Origin: Chromatiaceae bacterium
GTDB lineage: Bacteria > Pseudomonadota > Gammaproteobacteria > Chromatiales > Chromatiaceae
Direction of reading: 5' to 3'
DNA: 64,000 nucleotides
Assembly (NCBI GenBank): GCA_025458165.1
Contig: JALOTB010000006.1
Location: 62,001 to 126,000, forward strand
Shown here: piece after piece, positions 26,130 through 33,796 of the stretch
How positions within the stretch are numbered: position 1 is the first letter of the stretch
How the letters are laid out: each line of letters opens with the position of its first letter
Translations under genes and position numbers: made by a program
The notes under the pieces: generated by a model
What the model was told of the DNA's origin: nothing
Seen by the model: the letters and a program-made list of their open reading frames with translations, nothing else
The model's database searches: none

Positions 26130-26945
26130 GTGCTCAAGATCGTCTCGTTCAACGTCAACGGCATCCGCAGCCGCCCGCACCAGCTCGCCGAGCTCAAGGC
26201 GAGGCACGACCCGGATGTGGTTGGCATCCAGGAGTCCAAGGTTGAGGACGGCCTCTTCCCGCGCGAGGCGATCGCGGAGCTTGGCTATCATACCCACTAC
26301 TTCGGGCAGAAGACCCACTACGGCGTGGCCCTCCTGAGCCGACAGGAGCCGCTCTCCGTCACCAAGGGTATGCCGGGCGACGACGAGACGGCCCAACGGC
26401 GGGTGATCACCGGGACCTTTGGCACAGGCATCGGCCCACTCACCGTCATCAATGCCTACTTTCCCCAGGGCGAGAGCCGCGACCACCCGGTCAAGTTCCC
26501 CGCAAAGCAACGCTTCTACGCCGACATGCTGGCCTATCTCCGGGGGAGCTTCTCGCCGGATCAACCGCTGATCCTCCTCGGCGACATGAACGTCGCCCCG
26601 GTCGACCTCGACGTCGGCATCGGCGAGGACAACGCCAAGCGCTGGCTGCGCACCGGCAAATGCAGCTTCCTACCCGAGGAGCGCGACTGGCTCGCGGCGC
26701 TCGCCGACTGGGGCCTGTTCGACAGCTACCGGGCCGTCCACCCCGAGGTCGCCGACCGTTTTAGCTGGTTCGACTACCGCAGCCGCGGCTTCGAGCGCGA
26801 GCCCAAACGGGGTCTGCGCATCGATCTCGTCCTCGCCACCGCAACGCTGCGCGAGCGCCTGCTCGACGCCGGCATCGACTACGACATCCGCGCCCTGGAG
26901 CGCCCCTCGGACCATTGCCCTGTGTGGGCGACCTTCGACCTGTGA
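26130..26945 (+). CDS. xthA: Exodeoxyribonuclease III
   Basis: A 271 aa AP endonuclease/3'-5' exonuclease of base excision repair. Active-site motifs of the EEP fold are NVNGIRSR with the metal-binding Asn, IQESKVED (Glu), YFPQGE, GDMNVAP (Asp/Asn) and PSDHCPVWA (catalytic His). It starts at GTG 26130. Length and motifs are as expected for XthA. Confidence 0.95.
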   Translation: MLKIVSFNVNGIRSRPHQLAELKARHDPDVVGIQESKVEDGLFPREAIAELGYHTHYFGQKTHYGVALLSRQEPLSVTKGMPGDDETAQRRVITGTFGTGIGPLTVINAYFPQGESRDHPVKFPAKQRFYADMLAYLRGSFSPDQPLILLGDMNVAPVDLDVGIGEDNAKRWLRTGKCSFLPEERDWLAALADWGLFDSYRAVHPEVADRFSWFDYRSRGFEREPKRGLRIDLVLATATLRERLLDAGIDYDIRALERPSDHCPVWATFDL

Positions 26946-26972
26946 CGGCACCGCCCGCGCCCGGCCCTCGGC

Positions 26973-29195
26973 ATGAGCGATCGCGACGCGCCTGATCCGA
27001 TCTTCCTCGGCCAGGATGACTTCCTCGCCCGGCGACGGCAGGTGGAGCCCGACCCGGCCGAGCTGGCGGCGCGCTACGGGGTCGACGGCCGGCGCGCCCT
27101 CGATGCCCTGCCGGTCGATGCGATCCACGCGGAGCTGGAGCGCCTGGTCTACATGGTGCTTTCGATCCGCCGCAGCGTGCGGCCGGCGGCGCTCGCCCTG
27201 GCCTACTTCCCGCGATCCCGTACCGAGGTGATGCTGGGTCAGATTGCGCTCGTCGCCCGCACCAGCCTGGAGCTTGCCTACCACCTCTGCACCCACGCCC
27301 CCGAGGTTCTGCGCGCGCTTCCGGACGCGGACCTGCACGACTGGGTCATCCGCCTCCTGGAGATCTATGACCGCTCCGGGACCCAGGGCGGCATCCGCGC
27401 CATGCGCGAGGTGGCGGGGTACGCGGCGGGGCTGGAGGCCGAGCGCAGCGGCCAGGCATTCGCCGCTGTCGCGGCCGTGCTTCAGACCTTCGTCGCCGGG
27501 CTCGCGGGTCGCCGGCTCAAGCTTGCGACGGGTGAGGAGGTCTACACGGACACCGAGACCCTGTTCCTGCCTGAGCTGCTTGCCCGTTTCCCGAGCCGGG
27601 CGGACAACTTCCGGCTCTACAAGGCGATGATCGCCCACCTTTGGGCCCAGGCGCGCTTCGGGACCTGGCGCCGGCCAGTCACCGAGATCATCGCGGACTT
27701 CCCGCAGCCGGCGCGGGCGCTCGCGCTGTTTCAGGCGCTCGAAGGCCTGCGGCTCGACGCCTGCCTGACGCGTGAGCTGCCCGGGCTCTGGCGGGAGATG
27801 GCGCGGCTGGCGGATCGACCGGCGCTCAGCGAGCTCTGGCGCGAGCCGGCCCAGCGCCTGGCCGAGCCGGACGCCAGCGTCACCGACACCTGGCAACTGG
27901 TCGCCGAGCTCGACGCCCGGGGCGTTCCGGCGCTCTCGCCGGTCTGCTATCAGGGGGTGCTGCACCCGCGGCGGGTCGCGGACGTCATGGCCGCGCGGAT
28001 CGCCCGCGAGCGTGATGCGCTCCGCAAGGCCCTGGTGGTGATCGCCGACGAGCTGGGCGGCAACCTAGCCGCGCCCACGACAGACGAGCTGACGGCCTTC
28101 GAGGTCCGCGCCGAGCCCAACGCCGACTGGCCCGAGGGCATCGCCTACCAGCTCGTGCTCGGCGACCAGCCGATCCAACCGGGGATCGAGACCGTCCAGC
28201 TCATGCACTCCATCGTCCAGGACTTCGGCCACATCCCCTCGGAGTACCTGGAGGCGGCGGGGCAGGGGCTCTACCACCGCAAGCCCGGGGCGGCGCGCGA
28301 GGACTCGGCGGCCGCGGCTGAGCCCAGCGCCTTCGTGTACGACGAGTGGGACCACACCCGCCAGGGCTACCGCAAGGGCTGGTGCCAGTTGCGTGAGCGC
28401 GACGTCCACCCCAAGCCGGACGACTTCGTCGCCGTTACCCGGGAGAAGTATCGCGGGCTGTTGAAGCACCTCTACCGTACCTTCGAGGCCCTGCGCGGGG
28501 AGGACAAGCTCCTAAAGCGCGAGCCCCAGGGCGAGGAGCCGGACATCGACGCCATCGTCGACGCCTGGGCCGACCATGCGAAGGGGCTGGAGATGAGCGA
28601 GCGGCTGTTCCAGCGCCGCAAGCGGCTGGAGCGCAACATCGCCGTGCTCTTCATGGTCGACATGTCAGGCTCGACCAAGGGGTGGATCAACGAGGTGGAG
28701 CGCGAGTCCCTGGTGCTGCTCTGCGAGTCGCTCGAGCTGCTCGGCGACCGCTACGCCATCTACGGCTTCTCGGGCTTTACCCACATGCGCTGCGAGCTGT
28801 TCCGCGTCAAGGGCTTCGACGAGCCCTATGGGCCCCAGGTGCACGCCCGGATCAGTGGGATCCGACCCCAGGATTACACCCGTATGGGGGTCATGATCCG
28901 CCACCTGACGGGTAAGCTCCTGGAGGTCGAGGCGCGCACCCGGGTCCTGATCACCCTGTCCGACGGCCGCCCGGACGACGAGGACGGATACCGCGGCGAC
29001 TACGGTATCGAGGACACCCGCCAGGCGGTGCTGGAGGCCCGCGCCCGCGGCGTGCACCCCTTCTGCATCACCATCGACGACCAGGCCCAGGACTACCTGC
29101 CGCACATGTTCGGCGCCGCGAGCTACACGGTGGTGGAGAACGTCGCCCAGCTTCCGTACCGGGTCTCGGACATCTACCGCCGCATCACCGCCTGA
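26973..29195 (+). CDS. NorD/CbbO-type VWA protein
   Basis: A 740 aa cytoplasmic protein with a C-terminal von Willebrand A domain; MIDAS D563-x-S565-x-S567 (MVDMSGSTKGW), and ITLSDGRPDDEDGYRGDY. The long helical N-terminal part is as in NorD and CbbO. Such proteins work with a MoxR-type AAA+ partner (NorQ or CbbQ) to activate nitric oxide reductase or Rubisco. No cbbQ/norQ, nor or cbb gene is in the window, so its target is open. The stop overlaps the start of the next gene (TGATG). Confidence 0.85.
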   Translation: MSDRDAPDPIFLGQDDFLARRRQVEPDPAELAARYGVDGRRALDALPVDAIHAELERLVYMVLSIRRSVRPAALALAYFPRSRTEVMLGQIALVARTSLELAYHLCTHAPEVLRALPDADLHDWVIRLLEIYDRSGTQGGIRAMREVAGYAAGLEAERSGQAFAAVAAVLQTFVAGLAGRRLKLATGEEVYTDTETLFLPELLARFPSRADNFRLYKAMIAHLWAQARFGTWRRPVTEIIADFPQPARALALFQALEGLRLDACLTRELPGLWREMARLADRPALSELWREPAQRLAEPDASVTDTWQLVAELDARGVPALSPVCYQGVLHPRRVADVMAARIARERDALRKALVVIADELGGNLAAPTTDELTAFEVRAEPNADWPEGIAYQLVLGDQPIQPGIETVQLMHSIVQDFGHIPSEYLEAAGQGLYHRKPGAAREDSAAAAEPSAFVYDEWDHTRQGYRKGWCQLRERDVHPKPDDFVAVTREKYRGLLKHLYRTFEALRGEDKLLKREPQGEEPDIDAIVDAWADHAKGLEMSERLFQRRKRLERNIAVLFMVDMSGSTKGWINEVERESLVLLCESLELLGDRYAIYGFSGFTHMRCELFRVKGFDEPYGPQVHARISGIRPQDYTRMGVMIRHLTGKLLEVEARTRVLITLSDGRPDDEDGYRGDYGIEDTRQAVLEARARGVHPFCITIDDQAQDYLPHMFGAASYTVVENVAQLPYRVSDIYRRITA

Positions 29196-29950
29196 TGCCC
29201 GGGCCCGTGCTCCTGCGCTGCTACGCGGAGCTGAACGACTACCTCGCGCCCGCCGAACGCCAGCGCGACCAGGAGGTGCCGCTTGCCGGATCGATGACGC
29301 TCGGGGCGCTGCTCGCTCGCGTCGGCATCCCTGCCGCAGCGGTTGAGATCGCACTGATCGATGGGGAATCCCGCGGCCTGGAGCACCCGCTCCGGGGCGG
29401 CGAGCGGGTCAGCCTCTACCCTGTGTTCGAGGCCCTCGATCCGACCCCGTTGCTTCTGCTGCGCGAGGCGCCGCTGCGGCGGGTGCGCTTCGTCGCCGAC
29501 GCCCATCTCGGGCGGCTCGCCCGGTATCTGCGGCTGCTCGGCTTCGACACCCGCTACGAGAACGACCTCGGCGACGCGACGCTCGCGGCCATCGCCAGAC
29601 GCGAGGGCCGCATCCTCCTGAGCCGGGACCGGGCGCTGCTGGCTGGGCCGGCGCTCACCCACGGCCTCTGGGTCCCCTCGACCCGCCCGCGCGAGCAGGT
29701 CGCCCAGGTCGTCGAGAGGCTCGACCTCTACCGCCTGCTCCGCCCCTTCACCCGCTGCACGGTCTGCAATGGCCTGCTCGCTGCTGTCGACAGGGCCGAG
29801 GTTGCCGCCGAGCTCCCCGAGCGCGTGCGCCGCGCCTTCGATGCCTTCTGGCGCTGTCAGGGGTGCGGGCGGCTCTACTGGCAGGGCAGCCACTACCAGC
29901 GCCTGCGCGCCCTAGTCGAGCAGATCGCGGCTGCGTGCCCATGCGATTGA
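29195..29950 (+). CDS. Mut7-C RNase-domain protein with ubiquitin-like N-terminus
   Basis: A 251 aa protein. Residues 1-85 resemble a ubiquitin/ThiS/MoaD-like beta-grasp (GGERVSLYPVFEALDPTP). Residues 96-170 are a PIN-like Mut7-C domain (RFVADAHLGRLARYLRLLGFDT and ILLSRDRALLAG). A C-terminal zinc ribbon has CTVC (C188, C191) and CQGC (C221, C224). The predicted activity is RNA cleavage. The family is widespread but biologically uncharacterised. ATG 29195 overlaps the stop of the VWA gene, suggesting a functional link. Confidence 0.87.
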   Translation: MPGPVLLRCYAELNDYLAPAERQRDQEVPLAGSMTLGALLARVGIPAAAVEIALIDGESRGLEHPLRGGERVSLYPVFEALDPTPLLLLREAPLRRVRFVADAHLGRLARYLRLLGFDTRYENDLGDATLAAIARREGRILLSRDRALLAGPALTHGLWVPSTRPREQVAQVVERLDLYRLLRPFTRCTVCNGLLAAVDRAEVAAELPERVRRAFDAFWRCQGCGRLYWQGSHYQRLRALVEQIAAACPCD

Positions 29951-30073
29951 TGGGCCAGCCAAGCCGAGGCTTTGGATTTGGTGGGGGCGGCGGTCCTTCG
30001 CTATTCTGACCAGCGTCCCCGAAGTGGTGATCGCCGCCGCCTTCGGTGGTTTTGGTCACGGAGGGCTGGTGAG

Positions 30074-30649
30074 TTGACGAGCGAGATCCGAACCGAGCGG
30101 CTCATCCTTCGATGGTTTCAGCCGACCGATGCCGAGGTGTTCGCGGCCTTGGCCGGGGATCGGGCGATCTCCGACACCATGATCTCGGTCCCGCACCCGC
30201 TGCCCGCCGGCTTCGCGCTGGGCTGGGTGACCGCCGGGGCGCCGAACCGCTTCGCCGTCTGCGAGGTGGCCTCGGGGCTGCTCGCCGGGGCCATCGAGCT
30301 GCGCGAGCTGGACTACGAGCACTGCGCGGCCGAGCTGAGCTTCTGGATCGGACGCCCGTTCTGGCGTCGCGGCTACGCGAGTGAGGCGGGACTGGCCGTC
30401 ATCCATCACGCCTTCGTCACGCTCGGGCTCAATCGCGTGTACGCCTTCCACATGGTCCGTAACCCGGCCTCCGGTCAGGTGCTGGCGAAGCTCGGCATGC
30501 GCCAGGAGGGCCTGCTGCGGCAGAAGGTGCGCAAATGGGGGCGGTTCGAGGACGTCGTCGCCCGCGCCGTGCTGCGTGAGGACCTTGGTTACGGCGCGCT
30601 GCCGACGCCCGTTGCGCCCGAGCTGGTCTCGCATCGGGCGGGGTCCTGA
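30074..30649 (+). CDS. GNAT-family acetyltransferase (RimJ/RimL-like)
   Basis: A 191 aa N-acetyltransferase. The family start TERLILRWFQPTDAE, acyl-CoA-binding region FWIGRPFWRRGYASEAG and GLNRVYAFHMVRNPASGQVL fit the RimJ/RimL-type (protein or amino-acid N-acetyltransferase) branch. Start TTG 30074 follows GGAGGG by 8-9 nt; the open frame further upstream (29972) adds unlikely residues. The substrate is unknown. Confidence 0.85.
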   Translation: MTSEIRTERLILRWFQPTDAEVFAALAGDRAISDTMISVPHPLPAGFALGWVTAGAPNRFAVCEVASGLLAGAIELRELDYEHCAAELSFWIGRPFWRRGYASEAGLAVIHHAFVTLGLNRVYAFHMVRNPASGQVLAKLGMRQEGLLRQKVRKWGRFEDVVARAVLREDLGYGALPTPVAPELVSHRAGS

Positions 30650-30700
30650 CCCCGGCTTCGGTATACTGTCCGCCCGTCGAGCCGAGAGGGAATCCGCGAC

Positions 30701-31384
30701 ATGCTGCCGGTCCGCGCCGTCGTCATGGACATCGAGGGGACCACCACCTCCATCCCCTTCGTGCTGGACGTGCTTTACCCCTACGCGCGCGAGCGCATGC
30801 CCGACTTCATCCGGCGCCGCCGCGGCGAGCCCGAGGTGAGCCGCATCCTTGACGAGGTCCGCGAGCTGGGCGGCGTGTGGAACGACGAGGCGGTGGTCGT
30901 GCGGCTCTGCGAGTGGATGGCGGAGGACCGCAAGGTCAGCCCGCTCAAGGAGCTCCAGGGTCTCATCTGGGAGGAGGGCTACCGGAGCGGCGAGCTGGTG
31001 AGCCACCTCTATCCCGACGTGGCCCCGGCGCTGCGCGACTGGCATGCGCGCGGCATCCGCCTCTCCATCTACTCCTCCGGCTCCGCCTTCGCCCAACACC
31101 TGATCTACGGCCACACCGTCGACGGCGACCTCACCCCACTGCTGTCCGACTACTTCGACACCCGGATGGGGCCGAAGCGGGAGGCCGGCTCCTACCACCG
31201 CATCGCCGAGGCCATCGGTCTCCCGCCGGGCGAGCTCCTATTCCTCTCTGACGTCCGCGAAGAGCTCGACGCCGCCCGCGAGGCCGGCTGGCAGACGGTC
31301 TGGCTGATCCGCTCCGGACTCCCCCCGCTTGCGGCCGCCCATCGACGGGCGACTCGGTTCGACCAGATACCGGTGTCACCCTGA
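30701..31384 (+). CDS. mtnC: Acireductone synthase (enolase-phosphatase E1)
   Basis: A 227 aa HAD-superfamily enzyme of methionine salvage. It enolises and dephosphorylates 2,3-diketo-5-methylthiopentyl-1-phosphate to acireductone. The nucleophile Asp is in VVMDIEGTTTS, motif II Ser in YSSGSAFAQ, and motif III Lys in GPKREAGSY with LFLSDVREE. The other mtn genes are not present here. The adjacent IS91 remnant begins about 40 nt after the stop. Confidence 0.95.
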   Translation: MLPVRAVVMDIEGTTTSIPFVLDVLYPYARERMPDFIRRRRGEPEVSRILDEVRELGGVWNDEAVVVRLCEWMAEDRKVSPLKELQGLIWEEGYRSGELVSHLYPDVAPALRDWHARGIRLSIYSSGSAFAQHLIYGHTVDGDLTPLLSDYFDTRMGPKREAGSYHRIAEAIGLPPGELLFLSDVREELDAAREAGWQTVWLIRSGLPPLAAAHRRATRFDQIPVSP

Positions 31385-31422
31385 GCCGACGCGGAATCAC
31401 TCAAACCCCGTCCGGCCCGGTC

Positions 31423-31575
31423 CTGAGACTCAGCCGCAACGACACGGTGGTCGATTATCTGGGTCGCTACAGCCATCGCATTGACCTCTCAGACAGCCGT
31501 CTGCTCGCCTTCGATGGGGGGCCGGTGGCGCTCGCCTAAACCGACTACCGCGACGGCGACCGCCGCGAGGTCCAG
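31423..31575 (+). pseudogene. IS91-family transposase remnant
   Basis: Reading in the frame of 31423 gives LRLSRND, then VDYLGRYSHRIDLSDSRLLA, then FDGGPVALA, an in-frame TAA, and TDYRDGDRRE. This matches the C-terminal Y2-transposase pattern YLxRYxHRxxISxxRLL...YxDYRDG of IS91-like elements. Only about 50 codons survive, with one stop, so the element is dead. No terminal repeats were recognised. Confidence 0.8.
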
Positions 31576-31978
31576 GCCGCGCCAGCGCCGCTGACGACCG
31601 CTACCGAGGCCCCTCGGACAGGCTGCCCACGGCCTGCGGCTGCGCTCGCCCTGCGCGCCGAAGATCGCCTAAGCTTGGCCACATCGAATCCCCTGGCTAC
31701 CCCCTGGGAGCCTCCCGCATGCCCGGTTTGCGCTCCGCCCACGACCGCCGATCCGCCGCTCGCCGCCCTGACGGTCACTCCCGAGCCTGCCCCAGGGGAT
31801 ACAATCGCCGATCTCTCACGAGGGGCGTCTTTGCCCGCCGCGCCGTACCAGGATCGGATTAGTCGAACGCACATCGATCCGCCGTGGGCGCCAGGCGGCG
31901 TGCCACGACCGGGATCACCGTCGCGCGCACGCGCGACACATGCTTATTTGTTGGGCGTCACAGGAGAGGTCGTCGACC
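31576..31978 (+). other. Gene-free stretch after the IS91 remnant
   Basis: A 400 nt region without a convincing gene. It has lower GC than its surroundings in its last third and contains CCCCTGG/CCAGGGG-type inverted words (around 31690 and 31792). It probably consists of decayed mobile-element DNA. The last 20 nt carry the ribosome site (AGGAGAGG) of the next gene. Confidence 0.4.
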
Positions 31979-32455
31979 ATGTTCGGACTATTCAAGGCCC
32001 CGCCGTTCTCCGATGCCCTGTTGGGGGAGCTCCGCCGTACAGGAGGCATCTGGCGTGGAATGGTCGGCCTTGGGGAGGTGAGCGTTCCCTTTGCGGTTCA
32101 TGGCCCCCGCTCGTCGCCCGACCCGCAGGCTCTCGAGATCGCCCGCGCTGTTCCGTCGAGCTACCCGGCGTGGCGGGAGCTGATCGCCGCGGAAATGTTC
32201 GAACACTACGCCCCGTACGCGGAAGCCGTTGCAGCGGGCGACTTGGAACCACCTGGACAAGGTCTACCTCGTGTCACCCAACCAGAGGAAGTCTGGCCTC
32301 ACACCTCGGTCGAGTTCGTGGCAGTCATCCCACTGGATGGGGAGCTTATTGTCGAGATCGGGTACCGGGTGGCGTGGGACGAAGAACATACTCTGGGCGC
32401 ACGCCTGCGGAACGGACGGCTGATTGAGCTAAACGGTAGCGTTCTACCGCCATGA
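31979..32455 (+). CDS. DUF6985-like orphan protein
   Basis: A 158 aa protein starting at ATG 31979 after AGGAGAGG. The ending IGYRVAWDEEHTLGARLRNG resembles the WDEEHGLG motif seen in DUF6985 proteins, and the middle (ALEIARAVPSSYPAWRELI, then MFEHYAPY) also fits that family. Some relatives occur as immunity proteins near toxins. No toxin lies here; instead it sits between an IS91 remnant and decayed DNA, so it may be an orphan gained by transfer. The family call is from memory of the motif. Confidence 0.6.
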   Translation: MFGLFKAPPFSDALLGELRRTGGIWRGMVGLGEVSVPFAVHGPRSSPDPQALEIARAVPSSYPAWRELIAAEMFEHYAPYAEAVAAGDLEPPGQGLPRVTQPEEVWPHTSVEFVAVIPLDGELIVEIGYRVAWDEEHTLGARLRNGRLIELNGSVLPP

Positions 32456-32602
32456 ACGTGACACCCAAGCTGCCAATCGAGACGGACCTTCGCAAGCGGG
32501 CCTCGCCGCTTGCTTCGGCCACTCATTGGCGTCGTTAGGGAAAGGCTGATTGATTGGCGATGTTGGCCAACCATCAGCACGGCAGTCGAAAACGCGATAT
32601 CC

Positions 32603-32638
32603 GACTTTCGCAATTCCAGCCCCTCGGGCGACTGAAAC
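32603..32638 (+). repeat. Single CRISPR-repeat-like 36-mer
   Basis: A 36 nt sequence beginning GACTTTCGCAATTCC, with internal CCCCTCGGGCG and ending ACTGAAAC, the 3' GAAAC typical of many CRISPR repeats. Only one copy exists, with no spacer array and no cas gene in the window. It is followed by a hairpin TGGGGCA-TCC-TGCCCCG. It may be a relic or coincidence. Confidence 0.25.
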
Positions 32639-32689
32639 GGGTGGGGCATCCTGCCCCGCACGGAAGACGCGGAATTCCTCGGCGTCTCC

Positions 32690-33796
32690 TTACAGCCGCA
32701 TCGGGGCGGCGTAGCCGGTCATCTCCAGATAGCCGCGGCCGGCCAGTCGGCCGCCCTCGCTGAGCCGGCTCGCACCCTCCCAGTAAATGGCGCCGGCCGA
32801 GCCCCGGGAGTCGAGCTCCTGGTCCTCGAACAGGGGCTGGGTCTCGAAGACGCGGTCGCCGACCCGGATGCTCTGGGCCACCGGATAGACCGCCCGCGTG
32901 CGCGGCGAGGTCCAGCGCGCGAGGGGCTCGAAGTCGACCTCAGGCGGCGCGAAGGTGTGGACCTGCGGCGAGTCGGGCCCGCGCAGGCTGGCGTAGGCGT
33001 AGATCGGGGGTCCCGACTCGCGGCGGCGGATCTGGAAGGCGGTGAGCGCCGAGCCGTCGTCCAGGTTCATCCCGATCCAGTCCCAGCCCGCAGCGGCCGG
33101 GTCGAGCAGGGTGCTCGACCACTCGTGGTCCAGCCAGGCCCGACCGGGCGCGCGCAGGGTCTTGCCCTCGCGGGTCAGCTCGGCCTCCACGGCGAGCTGC
33201 GGCTGGCTGTAGTAGTAGCTCGCCTGCTCGATCTCGGGTCCCTTGCGCGAGAAGCCGTCCGTCCCCTGGAGCAGCAGCGGCTGGGTGGGCCGGGCAGTGA
33301 AGCGCAGATCGAACCCACGGGCCGGGATCGCGCAGGCATAGCCGCCATCGCCCGACCGGCGGAAGCTCCAGCGGTCGAGCCAGACCTCGGTGTCCGCCTC
33401 TGAGGCCCCGGCGAGGCCGAATCCGGCACGCGCCACCCGCTCGTCCTTCAGCAGGGCCCCGCGCTCGGGATCGGCGATCGCCGCGTGGGCGATGATGAGC
33501 TGGTGCGCGGCGAAGCGGCTCGGGTTCTCGGGATCGATCGGGGTGCGGGTGCGAAAGAAGGTGATCTGGAAGCCGAGCGGCCGCGGCTCGGCATCCAGCC
33601 AGCCGGTGAGGTACCACCACTCGATGCGGTAGTCGGGATGGGCACCGTGATCGCGCGGGAAGACCAGCGGCCGCGGGCGCACCTCGGGATAGACCACGCC
33701 GCCCTCGGCCCAGCGCCAGGCCGGTGCCATCGCGAGCGCGAACAGCAGCGCGCGCCGCCGTGGATCGGGGCCCGGGCCGCCGCGCAGGGCGCTCAC
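32690..33796 (-). CDS. AttH/CrtC-type lipocalin-like secreted protein
   Basis: A 368 aa protein of the predicted secreted hydrolase family that shares a fold with hydroxyneurosporene synthase (CrtC). It contains FPRDHGAHPDYRIEWWYLTG, YYYSQPQLAVEAELTREG and AWLDHEWSSTLLDPAAAGWD. The N-terminus is an Arg-rich segment (DPRRRALLFALAMAPAW) that could be a Tat-like signal. It overlaps the permease gene by 4 nt. The order ATPase-permease-this protein matches AttEFGH-like operons, whose substrate is unknown. A carotenoid hydratase role is less likely because no carotenoid genes are nearby. Confidence 0.87.
   Translation of the reverse strand: MSALRGGPGPDPRRRALLFALAMAPAWRWAEGGVVYPEVRPRPLVFPRDHGAHPDYRIEWWYLTGWLDAEPRPLGFQITFFRTRTPIDPENPSRFAAHQLIIAHAAIADPERGALLKDERVARAGFGLAGASEADTEVWLDRWSFRRSGDGGYACAIPARGFDLRFTARPTQPLLLQGTDGFSRKGPEIEQASYYYSQPQLAVEAELTREGKTLRAPGRAWLDHEWSSTLLDPAAAGWDWIGMNLDDGSALTAFQIRRRESGPPIYAYASLRGPDSPQVHTFAPPEVDFEPLARWTSPRTRAVYPVAQSIRVGDRVFETQPLFEDQELDSRGSAGAIYWEGASRLSEGGRLAGRGYLEMTGYAAPMRL

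Noticed and set aside
31675-32427. 250-codon frame overlapping the DUF6985-like gene
   Set aside because: Pro/Arg/Gly-rich shadow without a ribosome site. The 31979 frame has a site and a family-like motif.
32690-33796. Carotenoid hydratase CrtC
   Set aside because: The family resemblance exists, but the gene is embedded in an ABC exporter operon and no crt genes are nearby, so the AttH-type call is preferred.
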